Source: Sphaerimonospora cavernae
GTDB taxonomy: Bacteria > Actinomycetota > Actinomycetes > Streptosporangiales > Streptosporangiaceae
Length of the DNA stretch: 64,000 bases
Assembly (NCBI RefSeq): GCF_042435035.1
Contig: NZ_JBHMQT010000055.1
Coordinates: forward strand, 95,804-159,803
Direction of reading: 5' to 3'
In this document: piece by piece, positions 46,501 to 55,128 of the stretch
How the letters are laid out: each line of letters starts with the position of its first letter
Position numbering within the stretch: the stretch's first letter is position 1
Program-made: the position numbers and the translations under genes
Notes under the pieces: generated by a model
The model's database searches: none
Told to the model about the DNA's origin: nothing
Seen by the model: only the letters and a program-made list of their open reading frames with translations

Positions 46501-46828
46501 AACCCACGGGTGGGAGGCGTTCCGGCTCGCCGAGAGCTGCGGCTACCCCATACCGATGGGTCAGGCGCTCACGGTGCTGGCGGCAGGTTACCTCCTCGAT
46601 GACCCCGGAAAGGCCATCGAGCTGGCTGAGCGCGCCCTGATCCTGCACCGGGGCACCGGTCATCGGCTGGGGGTCGCCAGAACCCTCGTCCCGCTTGGCC
46701 AGGCCCAGATGCGGACCGGAGACGTCTCGGCGGCGATCGCTTCCTGGCGGGAGGCCGGTGCCCTCTTCACCCTGATCGGCAGCACCGAGGCGGACTCCGT
46801 ACGCGACCTGCTCGACACAGTGGTCTGA
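43571..46828 (+). CDS. SARP/AfsR-type regulator (BTAD-NB-ARC-TPR)
   Basis: 1085 residues. The N-terminal OmpR-like DNA-binding domain (MEFRILGPVDIWREGRSVPI, LLHKHVWALRRLL) is followed by the BTAD domain to about 245, an NB-ARC-type ATPase with P-loop GTAGVGKTA at 305-313 and LIILDNAATSEQVRPLLPG, and about ten TPR-like repeats from roughly 690 (GVATALGNLGNILADAGRLPEAATHISRAI). AfsR-like proteins activate secondary-metabolite clusters after ATP-dependent sensing. Divergent from the peptide operon, so the likely cluster activator. It ends 70 bp before the otsB stop. Confidence 0.93.
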   Translation: MEFRILGPVDIWREGRSVPIVGVKQRSLLAILVLNANRVVPSERLISALWGADVPTTGRRLLHKHVWALRRLLSDPALMSSTSAGYRLEIQPGGSDLDVFISETEASRAAWAAGDALESADRLRTALNLWRGPALGGTHPDLQLAECAALEERRLAALTDRIRADLSSGRHGELIGELRGLAAEHPGWEQLRGQLMLALHRVGRTAEALEEYRNTRRYLRDELGIEPGPELTQVHQSILAADPADRAGEASARNTRRQPFPTPRQLPSGIASFIGRTKSLEALDSLLLGGRKEGSATVSIAAITGTAGVGKTALAVHWGHRVLDHFPDGQLYVDLRGYSTDERMTSGQVLRRFLVTLGVKPEAIAFDPDEQAATLRSLLASRRMLIILDNAATSEQVRPLLPGSPTCLVLVTSRDDLRGLLVTHDVRTVPLGTLSPSDADALLTRLVEDDRRTTEPAALSELSRLCGYLPLALRIAAAHLAADPRLSVAALASRLRGAGRLETLAVEGDHQLAVRSAIDLSYRTLALEDHRLFRLLGLYPGPDFSVQAAAVLDDTTPTRAAACLSRLSRAHLVEHHGADRFRMHDLVREYAHERALSDNPPAERLTAIGRLYGWYLHRVDAAVRLLAPQLLRLPVPAADSSVFNDTADALSWLDAERANLVAAIIRGRTLGVTEPAGLLADAIRGYFAVRSDTTEWLLVARAALGAAEAAGDVLAQAAAHHSLAQAHYCRGDTATATDHLTHALKFSEQVGWHEGVATALGNLGNILADAGRLPEAATHISRAISKYGEIGDPTRTAVYLGNLGGVFTSMGQLEDAVRRHRQALTLLRQNGAAAPQAIALNNMGYVLQLMGHLDEAIGHLTEALGIYRDTDRINGQAICLSNLAAAYRDAGRFEAAVDHARRALNLIRETDDRYVEAEVLITLGSVMVQRGGHVDAIDHHVEALRIAREISSREHVTGALLGLATAHHSLGQAELARTHGWEAFRLAESCGYPIPMGQALTVLAAGYLLDDPGKAIELAERALILHRGTGHRLGVARTLVPLGQAQMRTGDVSAAIASWREAGALFTLIGSTEADSVRDLLDTVV

Positions 46829-46897
46829 TCCCGGCGCGTCATGGCGATCGGGAGCCCTTCGCCTTCTCCGAGCACCGCTTCCCCGGCCGCTGAGTGT

Positions 46898-47713
46898 TCA
46901 GCCGGCGAAGTCTCCGCGGTGGAGGGCGTCGACGACGGCGCGTAGGAAGGTCACGACACCGGCGGGGCCGTCCACCACGATGTCGGTGTGCGCCGCGAGC
47001 TCGGCGACCTCGCCCGACCCGCTGCACACCCGTACGCCCGGGACGGCCGCATGTTCGACGGCCTCGAACGCCGCGAGATCGCCGAGGTCGTCGCCGGCGA
47101 ACATGACCGACCTGGCCTCGCGCTCGGCGAGGAACGCCGACAGCGCGCGGCCCTTGTCCATGCCGGGCGACCGCAGCTCCAGCACGAAACGCCCCGGCTC
47201 GACCACCAGACCGGCCTGCTCGGCCAGCCGCTCGATGGGGCGGCTCAGCACGGCCAGGGCCGCCGCGGGATCGGGGCATCCGCGGGTGTGCACCGCCACC
47301 GCCCGGTCCTTGTCCTCGATCAGAACGCCGTCCATGCCGGCGATGACGGTGGACAGCACGGCCCGCACCAGGTCCAGCCCCGGCGGCGGAGGCGGCGCGG
47401 TGATCTGGCCCGCCTCCCACCGCTCCATGCCGTAGTGGCCGAGGATGACGAGCCCGGGCACGTCGGCGAGGGACGGCCCGGCAGGGGTGGCGCCGAGCGC
47501 GAGAGCCGTACCCGGCGGACGACCCGTGACGATCACGACGGCGTTGACCAGGGCGGCCAGGTCGGCGAGCACAGCAGGGACGTCGGGGTGTACGACGGCC
47601 GCCGCAGGGTCGGCCACGATCGGGGAAAGGGTGCCGTCGAAGTCGAGCCCGATCACGGCTCCGGCGGGATCGGAGAGGATGGCGGACAGGCCGTCATGAG
47701 TGGGGAGCTTCAT
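46898..47713 (-). CDS. otsB: Trehalose-6-phosphate phosphatase
   Basis: 271 residues from the ATG at 47713 (a GTG upstream at 47731 is possible). HAD-superfamily motifs: GLDFDGTLSPIV with nucleophile Asp24 and acid Asp26, VVIVTGRPPG, MDKGRALSAFL, and FAGDDLGDLAAFEAV. It removes phosphate from trehalose-6-phosphate made by OtsA. Four bases after DUF3263 in one operon. Confidence 0.94.
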   Translation of the reverse strand: MKLPTHDGLSAILSDPAGAVIGLDFDGTLSPIVADPAAAVVHPDVPAVLADLAALVNAVVIVTGRPPGTALALGATPAGPSLADVPGLVILGHYGMERWEAGQITAPPPPPGLDLVRAVLSTVIAGMDGVLIEDKDRAVAVHTRGCPDPAAALAVLSRPIERLAEQAGLVVEPGRFVLELRSPGMDKGRALSAFLAEREARSVMFAGDDLGDLAAFEAVEHAAVPGVRVCSGSGEVAELAAHTDIVVDGPAGVVTFLRAVVDALHRGDFAG

Positions 47714-47717
47714 GGCC

Positions 47718-48008
47718 TCATCCTGGTTCACGCCCCGTCCCGAAGCGGCGGGTGGCTCGGTCACGCCGGCGGCCGGCCCGCATCCGGCGCAGGCGCTTCA
47801 CCAGCATGGGGTCGTGCTCCAATGCCTGCGGCCGGTCGATGAGCTCGCTGAGTAACTGGTAGTAGCGGGTGGCGGAGACACCGAACGTCTCCCGGATCGC
47901 CTGCTCCTTCGCACCGGCGTAACGCCACCACTGCCGCTCGAAGGCGAGGATCTGACGGTCCCGGTCGGATAAGGCGAAATCGTCGTCATCGATCGGTTCG
48001 ATGTCCAT
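47718..48008 (-). CDS. DUF3263 protein
   Basis: 96 residues from the ATG at 48008, behind GGAGGAG. ALSDRDRQILAFERQWWRYAGAKEQAIRETFGVSATRYYQLLSELID is the actinobacterial DUF3263 helix-turn-helix-like domain. The tail is very basic (RRMRAGRRRDRATRR). Possibly a small DNA-binding protein. It precedes otsB, as I recall from other actinobacterial genomes. Confidence 0.9.
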   Translation of the reverse strand: MDIEPIDDDDFALSDRDRQILAFERQWWRYAGAKEQAIRETFGVSATRYYQLLSELIDRPQALEHDPMLVKRLRRMRAGRRRDRATRRFGTGREPG

Positions 48009-48080
48009 CCGCTCCTCCTCCGCCGGACGCCGACCCTCCTCATGTTAAAGGCTGTCTCTGACACCGCCGGTCGGCGAAAT

Positions 48081-48121
48081 GCCCCGGGAGGATCGGACGA
48101 ATCCCCCGATCCTCCCGGGGC
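48081..48121 (-). terminator. Terminator of the opp operon
   Basis: Perfect 16-bp stem (GCCCCGGGAGGATCGG at 48081-48096, complement 48106-48121) with a 9-nt loop, 31 bp past the oppF stop. Confidence 0.85.
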
Positions 48122-48151
48122 ACCGGCATCCCGTACGGCGCGGCCGTACGG

Positions 48152-49168
48152 CTAGTGACTGCCGACCACGTCGTGGACCTCCGCGAAGTGGCAGGCACTC
48201 GGGTGCGAACTGCCGGGCCGGGTCTCCAGCGCGGGCTCCTGCTCGGCGCAGATCTCCTGCGCCTTCCAGCAGCGGGTGCGGAACCGGCAGCCGGACGGCG
48301 GGTTGGCCGGGGAGGGCGGGTCGCCCTGCAGGATGATCCGCTGCCGGTGCTCGCGCCCCTCCGGGTCGGGCACGGGCACCGCCGACAGCAGCGCCTGCGT
48401 GTAGGGATGGGTCGGGCTGTCGTAGATCTCGGCGTCGCGGCCGACCTCGACGATCTTGCCCAGATACATCACCGCGACCCGGTCGGAGATGTGACGCACC
48501 ACCGACAGGTCGTGTGCAATGAAGATGTAGGCCAGGTTGAACTCGTTCTGCAGCCGCTCGAGCAGGTTCATGACCTGGGCCTGGATCGACACGTCGAGCG
48601 CGGAGACCGGCTCGTCGCAGATGATGATGTCAGGCTGGAGGGCCAGTCCGCGGGCGATGCCGATGCGCTGACGCTGACCGCCGGAGAACTGATGCGGATA
48701 GCGGTTGATGTGGTCGGGGTTGAGACCCACCACCTCGAGCAGTTCCTGCACCCGCTTGCGACGTCCGCCCCGCGGGACGACATCGGAATGGATCTCGAAT
48801 GGCTCCCCCACGATGTCGCCGACCGTCATGCGCGGGTTCAGCGACGTGTAGGGGTCCTGCATCACCATCTGGACGTTGCGTCGCATGCGCTTGAGCTCCG
48901 CGCCCCTCGCGCGGCCGATGTCCCTGCCGTCGATCCGCACCGAACCGGAGGTCGGCCGCTCAAGCGCCATCAGCAGCTTGGCCAGGGTGGACTTGCCGCA
49001 GCCCGACTCGCCCACGACGCCCAGGGTCTCACCCCGGTGCAGGTCGAAGGAGACGCCGTCCACGGCCTTGATCGCACCGATCTGACGCTTGAACACGATG
49101 CCGTGGGTCAGCGGGAAGTGCTTGACCAGGTCGCGGACTTCCAGGATGGGCTCAGCTGTGGCCGCCAT
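48152..49168 (-). CDS. oppF: Oligopeptide ABC transporter ATP-binding protein (OppF-like)
   Basis: 338 residues. VVGESGCGKSTLAKLLMAL (Walker A), QFSGGQRQRIGIARGLAL (signature), IIICDEPVSALDVSIQAQV (Walker B), and the oligopeptide/dipeptide C-terminal domain with GCRFRTRCWKAQEIC and SHPSACHF, whose cysteines can hold an Fe-S cluster. Overlaps oppD by 17 bp. Final gene of oppA-B-C-D-F. It powers peptide import. Confidence 0.94.
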   Translation of the reverse strand: MAATAEPILEVRDLVKHFPLTHGIVFKRQIGAIKAVDGVSFDLHRGETLGVVGESGCGKSTLAKLLMALERPTSGSVRIDGRDIGRARGAELKRMRRNVQMVMQDPYTSLNPRMTVGDIVGEPFEIHSDVVPRGGRRKRVQELLEVVGLNPDHINRYPHQFSGGQRQRIGIARGLALQPDIIICDEPVSALDVSIQAQVMNLLERLQNEFNLAYIFIAHDLSVVRHISDRVAVMYLGKIVEVGRDAEIYDSPTHPYTQALLSAVPVPDPEGREHRQRIILQGDPPSPANPPSGCRFRTRCWKAQEICAEQEPALETRPGSSHPSACHFAEVHDVVGSH

Positions 49169-50192
49169 CGAGGACCTCCCTCCAGTAGTGGCAGGCGCTG
49201 CCCCGGCCGCTGCCGACCGGGTGCAGCGGAGGCACGTCGGTCACGCAGTTGTCGCGCCGGTACGGACAACGGGGGTGGAACGCGCATCCTGTCGGCATTT
49301 CGAGCAGGTTCGGCGGCATTCCCTTGATGGCGTAGAGCTCCTGCCCCTTGAGGTCCACCCTCGGGATCGACTCCAGCAGGCCCTTCGAGTAGGGGTGCGC
49401 CGGGCTCCGGTACAGGTCGTGTACGGGAGCCTCCTCGACGATGCGTCCGCCGTACATGACCGCGATCTTGTCGGCCACGTCCGCGACCACGCCGAGGTCG
49501 TGGGTGATCAGGATGAGGCCCATGTCGCTGTCGCGCTGGATCTCCGCGAGGAGCCCCATGATCTGGGCCTGCACGGTCACGTCGAGCGCCGTCGTGGGCT
49601 CGTCGGCGATCAGGATCTCTGGGTCCAGCGCGATCGCCATCGCGATCATGATGCGCTGCCGCATGCCGCCGGAGAACTGGTGCGGGAAGTCGTCCAGGCG
49701 GTCCCGGGCGGCCGGGATCCGGACCCGGTCCATGAGCTCGATGGCCTTCTTCCTGGCGTCCCGCTTGGACATGCCGCGGTGGACCCGGAACATCTCGCCG
49801 ATCTGCCAGCCCACGCTGAAGACCGGGTTGAGCGCGGACAGCGCGTCCTGGAAGATCATCGAGACGCGCCGGCCGCGGATCTGGCTGCGCGCGTCGTCCG
49901 GCATCTTCAGCAGATCGGTGCCGCGGAACCGGACCTGTCCCCTGGGAATGCGTGCCGGCGGCATGTCGAGGATGCCCATGATGGCCTGGGCCGTGACCGA
50001 CTTCCCGGATCCGGACTCGCCGAGCACGGCGAGGGTCTCGCCCGCGTTGACCGAGTAGGAGACGCCGTTGACTGCGCGGACGGTCCCCTGCCTGGTCTGG
50101 AACTCGACATACAGATCGTCCACGACGAGCAGCGGCTCGTCGTCCGCCCACTGCGCCGGGAGCGTGTGCGTGTCGACGGTTGGGTTCTTCAC
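49152..50192 (-). CDS. oppD: Oligopeptide ABC transporter ATP-binding protein (OppD-like)
   Basis: 346 residues. VLGESGSGKSVTAQAIMG, QFSGGMRQRIMIAMAIAL, ILIADEPTTALDVTVQAQI, and the C-terminal cysteine motif GCAFHPRCPYRRDNC. Partner of OppF; together they energise the OppBC channel. It starts 12 bp after oppC. Confidence 0.94.
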   Translation of the reverse strand: MKNPTVDTHTLPAQWADDEPLLVVDDLYVEFQTRQGTVRAVNGVSYSVNAGETLAVLGESGSGKSVTAQAIMGILDMPPARIPRGQVRFRGTDLLKMPDDARSQIRGRRVSMIFQDALSALNPVFSVGWQIGEMFRVHRGMSKRDARKKAIELMDRVRIPAARDRLDDFPHQFSGGMRQRIMIAMAIALDPEILIADEPTTALDVTVQAQIMGLLAEIQRDSDMGLILITHDLGVVADVADKIAVMYGGRIVEEAPVHDLYRSPAHPYSKGLLESIPRVDLKGQELYAIKGMPPNLLEMPTGCAFHPRCPYRRDNCVTDVPPLHPVGSGRGSACHYWREVLDGGHS

Positions 50193-50204
50193 TTACCGCC
50201 CCCT

Positions 50205-51125
50205 TTATCGAAGCTTCGGGTCGAGCGCGTCACGCACCGCGTCGCCCAGCATGACGAACGCGAGCACGGTGATGCTGAGGAAAACCGCCGGGAAGATCAG
50301 CGGTTCCGGCGCCTCCAGGAACCGGTTGCGGGCGTCGCCGATCATCAGGCCCCAGGAGATCTCTGGCGGCTGGACGCCCACGCCGAGGAAGGACAGCCCC
50401 GCCTCGGCCGCGATGAACACCCCCAGGTTGAGGGTGGCCGTCACGATCACGGGCGTGATCGCGTTGGGCAGGATGTGCCGGATCATGATCCGCCCCGGTC
50501 CGGCGCCCAGCGCCCGGGCCGCCGTCACATAGTCCTGGCTCTTGGCGGAGATGACCGAGGCCCGCATGATGCGCAGGATCATCGGCCACGCGAGGATCGC
50601 GAGCGCCATGACCACGAACCACGCCCCGGCCTTGTCTCGGCCGATCATCGCGAGGATCAGCAGGGCGCCGAGAACCACGGGAACGGCGAAGAACATCTCG
50701 GCCAGCCGGGACAGCACGACGTCCGCCCATCGGCCGTAGAACCCGGCCAGCAGGCCGAGACCTCCGCCCATGACAGCGGTGATCACGCCGGTCGCGATGC
50801 CCACGATGATGGACACCCGGGCACCGTAGATCACCCGAGAGTAGGTGTCGCAGCCGAGGTTGTCGGTCCCGAACCAGTGCTCGGAGGTGATGCCCTTCCG
50901 GGCCTGCGCGAGATCGCACGTCGCGGCGTTGGTCGCGTCGATCGGAGAGAACAGCGACGGGAAGGCCGCCATCAGGATCAGGACCAACACGAGTGCGGAG
51001 CCGATGAGGAAGATCTTGTTCCGTCGCAGGTCGTACCACGCGTCGGACCACAGGCTCGCGGGCTTCTTGGCCTTCACCCGCTTGGCGTGCTTGGCCGGTT
51101 CTTGGGTGACAGTCGCGTTAGTCAT
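50205..51125 (-). CDS. oppC: Oligopeptide ABC transporter permease (OppC-like)
   Basis: 306 residues. A basic N-terminus, first helix IFLIGSALVLVLILMAAFP, the DppC/OppC N-domain, GTDNLGCDTYSRVIYGARVS, and the ATPase-coupling EAA loop SYVTAARALGAGPGRIM-like segment (DYVTAARALGAGPGRIMIRH). Overlaps oppB by 8 bp. Confidence 0.93.
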   Translation of the reverse strand: MTNATVTQEPAKHAKRVKAKKPASLWSDAWYDLRRNKIFLIGSALVLVLILMAAFPSLFSPIDATNAATCDLAQARKGITSEHWFGTDNLGCDTYSRVIYGARVSIIVGIATGVITAVMGGGLGLLAGFYGRWADVVLSRLAEMFFAVPVVLGALLILAMIGRDKAGAWFVVMALAILAWPMILRIMRASVISAKSQDYVTAARALGAGPGRIMIRHILPNAITPVIVTATLNLGVFIAAEAGLSFLGVGVQPPEISWGLMIGDARNRFLEAPEPLIFPAVFLSITVLAFVMLGDAVRDALDPKLR

Positions 51126-52059
51126 AGCGGATCCTGGGGTCGAGGACGGCGTACAGCAAGTCGACGATCAGGTTGGCCACGATGTAGACCAGCACCAGCA
51201 CGGTGACGATGCCGACGACGACGGCGTTCTCTCGTAGATAGACGGACTGGAAGAGCTGCTGACCGACGCCCGGCAGGTTGAAGATGGTCTCGGTGATCAC
51301 CGCGCCGCCCATCAGGTTGCCGAGGTCGGCGCCGAGATAGGTGATCACCGGGATCAGCGAGTTGCGCAGTACGTGCCTGCCGAGCACACGCCGTCTGGGC
51401 ATGCCCTTCGCGACCGCGGTACGGACGTAGTCGGCCCGGAGCGTCTCCATCAGGCTGGTCCGCGTCAACCTGGCGAGATAGGCGACGGAGAGACCGGCCA
51501 ACACCAGACCGGGCACCAGGTAGCTGCGCCAGCCGTCCTGGATGCCGGCCACGGGGAAGAAGTCGATGCCCGTGCCCAGCTTGAGCTTCACGCCCAGCAC
51601 GAGCTGGAGGACGAAGCCGCTCACGAGCGTGGGGACCGACACGAGGAGCAGGGTGAAGGCGAGGATCGCCTGGTCCTGCCACTTACCGCGACGCAGCGCC
51701 GCGTACAGGCCCAGGAGGACTCCGAGGATCGCCTCGAAGACGAGGGCCGTTATCGCCAGGTTGAAGGTCACCTGGATCTTGTGCTGGAAGAACGAGGCCA
51801 CCGGAACCCCGCGGAAGGTCGTCCCCAGGTCACCGGTGACGACACCGCTGATGTAATACCAGTATTGAACGAGCAGGGGGTCATTCAGGTGGAACGTCTC
51901 TCGCATGCGCGCCACGAGCAGCGGGTCGAGGAGCCGGTCCCCGCCCAACGCAGCGATGGGATCACCCGGCAGGGCGTAGACCGTGGCGAAGATGAGAAAC
52001 GTGGTGCCTAGCAGTACAGGGATCGCCTGTAGCAGGCGCCTGATCACGTAGCGACCCAT
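51118..52059 (-). CDS. oppB: Oligopeptide ABC transporter permease (OppB-like)
   Basis: 313 residues, six membrane helices. MGRYVIRRLLQAIPVLLGTT, LPGDPIAALGG, and the EAA loop DYVRTAVAKGMPRRRVLGRHVLRN. Forms the membrane channel with OppC. It follows oppA after 113 bp containing two hairpins. Confidence 0.93.
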   Translation of the reverse strand: MGRYVIRRLLQAIPVLLGTTFLIFATVYALPGDPIAALGGDRLLDPLLVARMRETFHLNDPLLVQYWYYISGVVTGDLGTTFRGVPVASFFQHKIQVTFNLAITALVFEAILGVLLGLYAALRRGKWQDQAILAFTLLLVSVPTLVSGFVLQLVLGVKLKLGTGIDFFPVAGIQDGWRSYLVPGLVLAGLSVAYLARLTRTSLMETLRADYVRTAVAKGMPRRRVLGRHVLRNSLIPVITYLGADLGNLMGGAVITETIFNLPGVGQQLFQSVYLRENAVVVGIVTVLVLVYIVANLIVDLLYAVLDPRIRYD

Positions 52060-52079
52060 TAGGTCTCCCGGTCATGACA

Positions 52080-52162
52080 AAGGGCAGCCCGATTCAAACA
52101 CACTGAGCTGCCCTTGAGGATGGTACGGCCACCTCGGGCAGATCAAGCACTGCCCGAGGTGG
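52080..52162 (-). terminator. Two hairpins between oppA and oppB
   Basis: A 12-bp perfect stem (CCACCTCGGGCA at 52129-52140, complement 52151-52162) follows the oppA stop, and a 9-bp stem (AAGGGCAGC at 52080-52088, GCTGCCCTT at 52107-52115) follows it. Such structures after a binding-protein gene usually cause partial termination or stabilise the oppA mRNA, giving excess binding protein. Confidence 0.75.
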
Positions 52163-52172
52163 ATTCACGAGG

Positions 52173-53834
52173 TCAGGCCCTTTCCACGTTGAACAGGTCG
52201 ATGTGCTCGAACGGGTCGATCTTGATGTTCTTCACGTGCGTCGAGTACGCCCCGTTGGTCGTGTAGAAGTAGATCGGCACGTATGCGAGGTCCCTGAGGG
52301 CGATGTCGTCGGCCTGCTGGTAGTACTTCAGACCCTCATCAAAGGTAGCGGCAGAGTCACCCTTCTTGAGCAGCTCGTCGAACTCCTTGTTGGAGTACTT
52401 GACGTAGTTGGAGCTACCGCCGGTCGCGAAGATCGGACGCAGGTAGTTCTCGGGCGACGGATAGTCCATGATCCACGCCATGCGGAAGCCGCCGGGGACC
52501 TTGCCCTTCTCCAGGTCGTTGAGGATGTCCGCGAACTTCTCGTACGGCTTGGCCTGGACCTCGACCTGCAGGTTGGTCCTGAGGTTGTTGGCCAGCGCCT
52601 CGATCCACTCCTTGTGGCCGCCGTCGGCGTTGTAGTTCAGGTTGACCGTCTTGATGTCCTTGCCGCCGTTGGCGTCCCACAGCTCCTTGGCCTTGGCCGG
52701 GTCGTAGGTGCAGGCCTCGCCGCAGGCGCCCTTGCGGTAACCGGCGACGACCGGGCTGATCTGGTCGTCGGCCGGCACGCGGGTGCCGGAGAACACGGTC
52801 TCGGTGATCGTCTTACGGTCGATCGACATCGAGATGGCCTTGCGCAGCTGGGGGTTCTTCGAGTACTCGGCGCCGGACTTGACGTTGAAGCCGATCCAGC
52901 CGACGCCGGAGGACGGCTGCTCGATGTAACGGTCGCCGAACTCGGCCTTGGCGCCGCCGATCGCCTCGGCGGGCAGCTGGTCCATGATGTCGAGGTTGCC
53001 GGCCCGCAGGTCGTTGTACGCGGTGTTCAGGTCCGTGTAGATCTTGAACTGGACCGCGTCGACCTTGGCCTGGCCCTCCTTGAAGCTGTCGTTGCGGGCG
53101 AGGTCGATCGTCTGGTCGGTCCCGCGCTTGTACGGCTTTGTGAGCTTGAAGGGGCCGTTGCCGATGGGGTTGGCGCTGTACTCGGCCGTCATCTTGCCGT
53201 CGGCGTCGAACGCGGCCTTGGGCAGCGGGTAGAACGCGACGTAGCCCAGCATCGTCGGGAAGCCCGAGAAGGGGTGGGTGAGCTCGACGGTGAAGGTCGT
53301 GTCGTCGACCACGTTGAGGCCGGACAGCGTCTTCGCGGAGGGCTCGGGGGCCTCCTTCGGACCCTCCTCACCGTCCGGGTCCTCCGGGTTCATCGCGTCG
53401 TAACCCTTGACGGCCGAGAAGAAGTAGTTGTTCTGCTGCAGGTTCGGGCCGTAGGCGGTGAAGTTCCAGGCGTCGGCGAAGTTCTGCGCGGTGACGGGGG
53501 TTCCGTCGTGCCAGGTGTAGCCGTCCTTGATCTTGATCGTCCAGTTGACCTGGTCGGTCGACTCGATGGACTCGGCGATCCGGTTGACCGGCTTCTTGTT
53601 GTCGTCGTAGCTCATGAGGCCGATGAACAGGGCGCTCACGACCTCCGAACCGCTGCTCTCCGCGGTGTTGCCCGGGATCAGGTCGTTCTGCGGCTCCGCG
53701 ATCTCCACGCGAACCGGCTGCGCCCCCGCCGAACCGGACTCCTTGGAGTCGCCGCCACCGCCGCCACAGGCGGCGACCGCGAGTGCGAGCAGCGCAGTTC
53801 CCGCGGCAAGCTTTACGCTCCTAGTCACGCGCAT
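52173..53834 (-). CDS. oppA: Oligopeptide-binding lipoprotein (OppA-like, SBP family 5)
   Basis: 553 residues from the ATG at 53834 (GGAGGA upstream). Lipoprotein signal MRVTRSVKLAAGTALLALAV ending in lipobox AVAAC with Cys at about 23, then a Gly-rich linker. The mature part has SBP_bac_5 features: WTIKIKDGYTWHDGTPVTAQ, NPIGNGPFKLT and AISMSIDRKTI. It captures peptides outside the membrane for OppBCDF. The extension to 53936 is upstream sequence. Confidence 0.94.
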   Translation of the reverse strand: MRVTRSVKLAAGTALLALAVAACGGGGGDSKESGSAGAQPVRVEIAEPQNDLIPGNTAESSGSEVVSALFIGLMSYDDNKKPVNRIAESIESTDQVNWTIKIKDGYTWHDGTPVTAQNFADAWNFTAYGPNLQQNNYFFSAVKGYDAMNPEDPDGEEGPKEAPEPSAKTLSGLNVVDDTTFTVELTHPFSGFPTMLGYVAFYPLPKAAFDADGKMTAEYSANPIGNGPFKLTKPYKRGTDQTIDLARNDSFKEGQAKVDAVQFKIYTDLNTAYNDLRAGNLDIMDQLPAEAIGGAKAEFGDRYIEQPSSGVGWIGFNVKSGAEYSKNPQLRKAISMSIDRKTITETVFSGTRVPADDQISPVVAGYRKGACGEACTYDPAKAKELWDANGGKDIKTVNLNYNADGGHKEWIEALANNLRTNLQVEVQAKPYEKFADILNDLEKGKVPGGFRMAWIMDYPSPENYLRPIFATGGSSNYVKYSNKEFDELLKKGDSAATFDEGLKYYQQADDIALRDLAYVPIYFYTTNGAYSTHVKNIKIDPFEHIDLFNVERA

Positions 53835-54222
53835 ATGGATCTTGGTCCTCCCTCTAAGATGGGCGTCCCCACTGGTAAAGCCCGGTGTTCCAGGCACGTC
53901 GCACCAGCCGGCGCCCCTGCCAGTCGTCCGGAGCATCCCTTATCAGACACACCATAGGAGTCTCTGACTCATTGCAGTTCGGTCACACGTGTGTCAGTCG
54001 GGCGTCACACACATTTCAACGAGCTGACCCCAAATACCCAACATCGTCGTAAAGCCCCCAGTAAGGTACATATATCACCCAGCAGCCCGTACATGGCCCA
54101 TGAGATGCCGAACCCCCCGTGCCGTTGCTCCCATATAACGATGTCCTGGGCTATCTTTGACCAAGCCGCGGTCCTGCCCGTCGCGGCCACCTCACCGACC
54201 ACCATCCAATAGAGTCCATGCC
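53835..54222. other. 388-bp divergent region between oppA and the polysaccharide-type ABC exporter
   Basis: Contains the oppA ribosome site at its left end and the exporter leader at its right end. AT-richer than its surroundings around 54050-54160. No gene, palindrome or confident promoter hexamers were recognised. Confidence 0.4.
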
Positions 54223-55128
54223 ATGAGCCAGCCGGAATCCGCCCTCGCGGACGCCCAGGCGGGCGGCCGAGCCCCGGAGTCGCTGGCCGCGCTCGCCGAG
54301 CGTTACGGACTGCGACGGGCGATCGCACGCCCCAGCATGCCCGCCTACCTGCGCCAACTGTGGGACCGGCGGCACTTCATCCTGACGTATGCCACGTCGA
54401 GAAGCGTCTCGAAATACTCGGAGTCGGCGCTCGGCCAGCTCTGGCAGGTCCTCACCCCGCTGCTGAACGCCGCCGTCTACTTCCTGATGTTCGGCATCAT
54501 CCTCGGGCAGAGCAAGAACATCGAACACTACCCCGCGTTCCTCATCACCGGGGTCATGGTCTTCACGTTCACCCAGCGCACGGTGACCGGCGGCGCCAAG
54601 TCCATCTCCTCAAACCTGTCGCTCATCCGGGCACTCCACTTTCCCCGGGCCGCGCTCCCGCTGGCGTACACGATCCAGGAGTTGCAGCAGCTCGCCTGGT
54701 CGATGGGCGTGCTCATCCTGTTCGTGCTCGCCACCGTCCAGAAGCTCACGTGGCTGTGGCTGCTGATCCCCGTCCCGCTGCTCATGCAGCTGGTCTTCAA
54801 CATCGGCATGAGCCTGTTCATGGCCCGCATCGGCGCGTTCGTCCGCGACATGAACCAGTTGCTGCCGTTCATCCTGCGTGCCTGGCTCTACGCCTCCGGC
54901 GTCTTCTACAGCATCACCGAGCGGACCGCGGACCAGCCGGAGATCCTCCGCTGGGTGCTGGAGTTCAACCCCGCGGCCGCGTACATCGAGTTCATGCGCG
55001 ACCTGCTCATCTACGAGAGGTTCCCGGAACGCTGGGCATGGGTCACCTGCCTGTTCTGGGCGGTGTTCGCGCTGGTCGGCGGCTTCTGGTACTTCTGGCG
55101 CTCCGAGGAGAGGTACGGCCGTGGCTGA
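54223..55128 (+). CDS. ABC-2 type permease for polysaccharide/teichoic-acid-type export
   Basis: 301 residues from the ATG at 54223. Six membrane helices with the TagG/Wzm pattern: RRHFILTYATSRSVSKYSESALGQLWQVLTPLL, AFLITGVMVFTFTQRTVTGG, and LLPFILRAWLYASGVFYSI. With the ATPase that overlaps its 3' end it should export a lipid-linked glycan or teichoic-acid-like polymer. No glycosyltransferase genes are adjacent. Confidence 0.9.
   Translation: MSQPESALADAQAGGRAPESLAALAERYGLRRAIARPSMPAYLRQLWDRRHFILTYATSRSVSKYSESALGQLWQVLTPLLNAAVYFLMFGIILGQSKNIEHYPAFLITGVMVFTFTQRTVTGGAKSISSNLSLIRALHFPRAALPLAYTIQELQQLAWSMGVLILFVLATVQKLTWLWLLIPVPLLMQLVFNIGMSLFMARIGAFVRDMNQLLPFILRAWLYASGVFYSITERTADQPEILRWVLEFNPAAAYIEFMRDLLIYERFPERWAWVTCLFWAVFALVGGFWYFWRSEERYGRG

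Noticed and set aside
49089..51206. 705-residue plus-strand frame opposite oppB, oppC and oppD
   Set aside because: Shadow of the opp operon with atypical composition.
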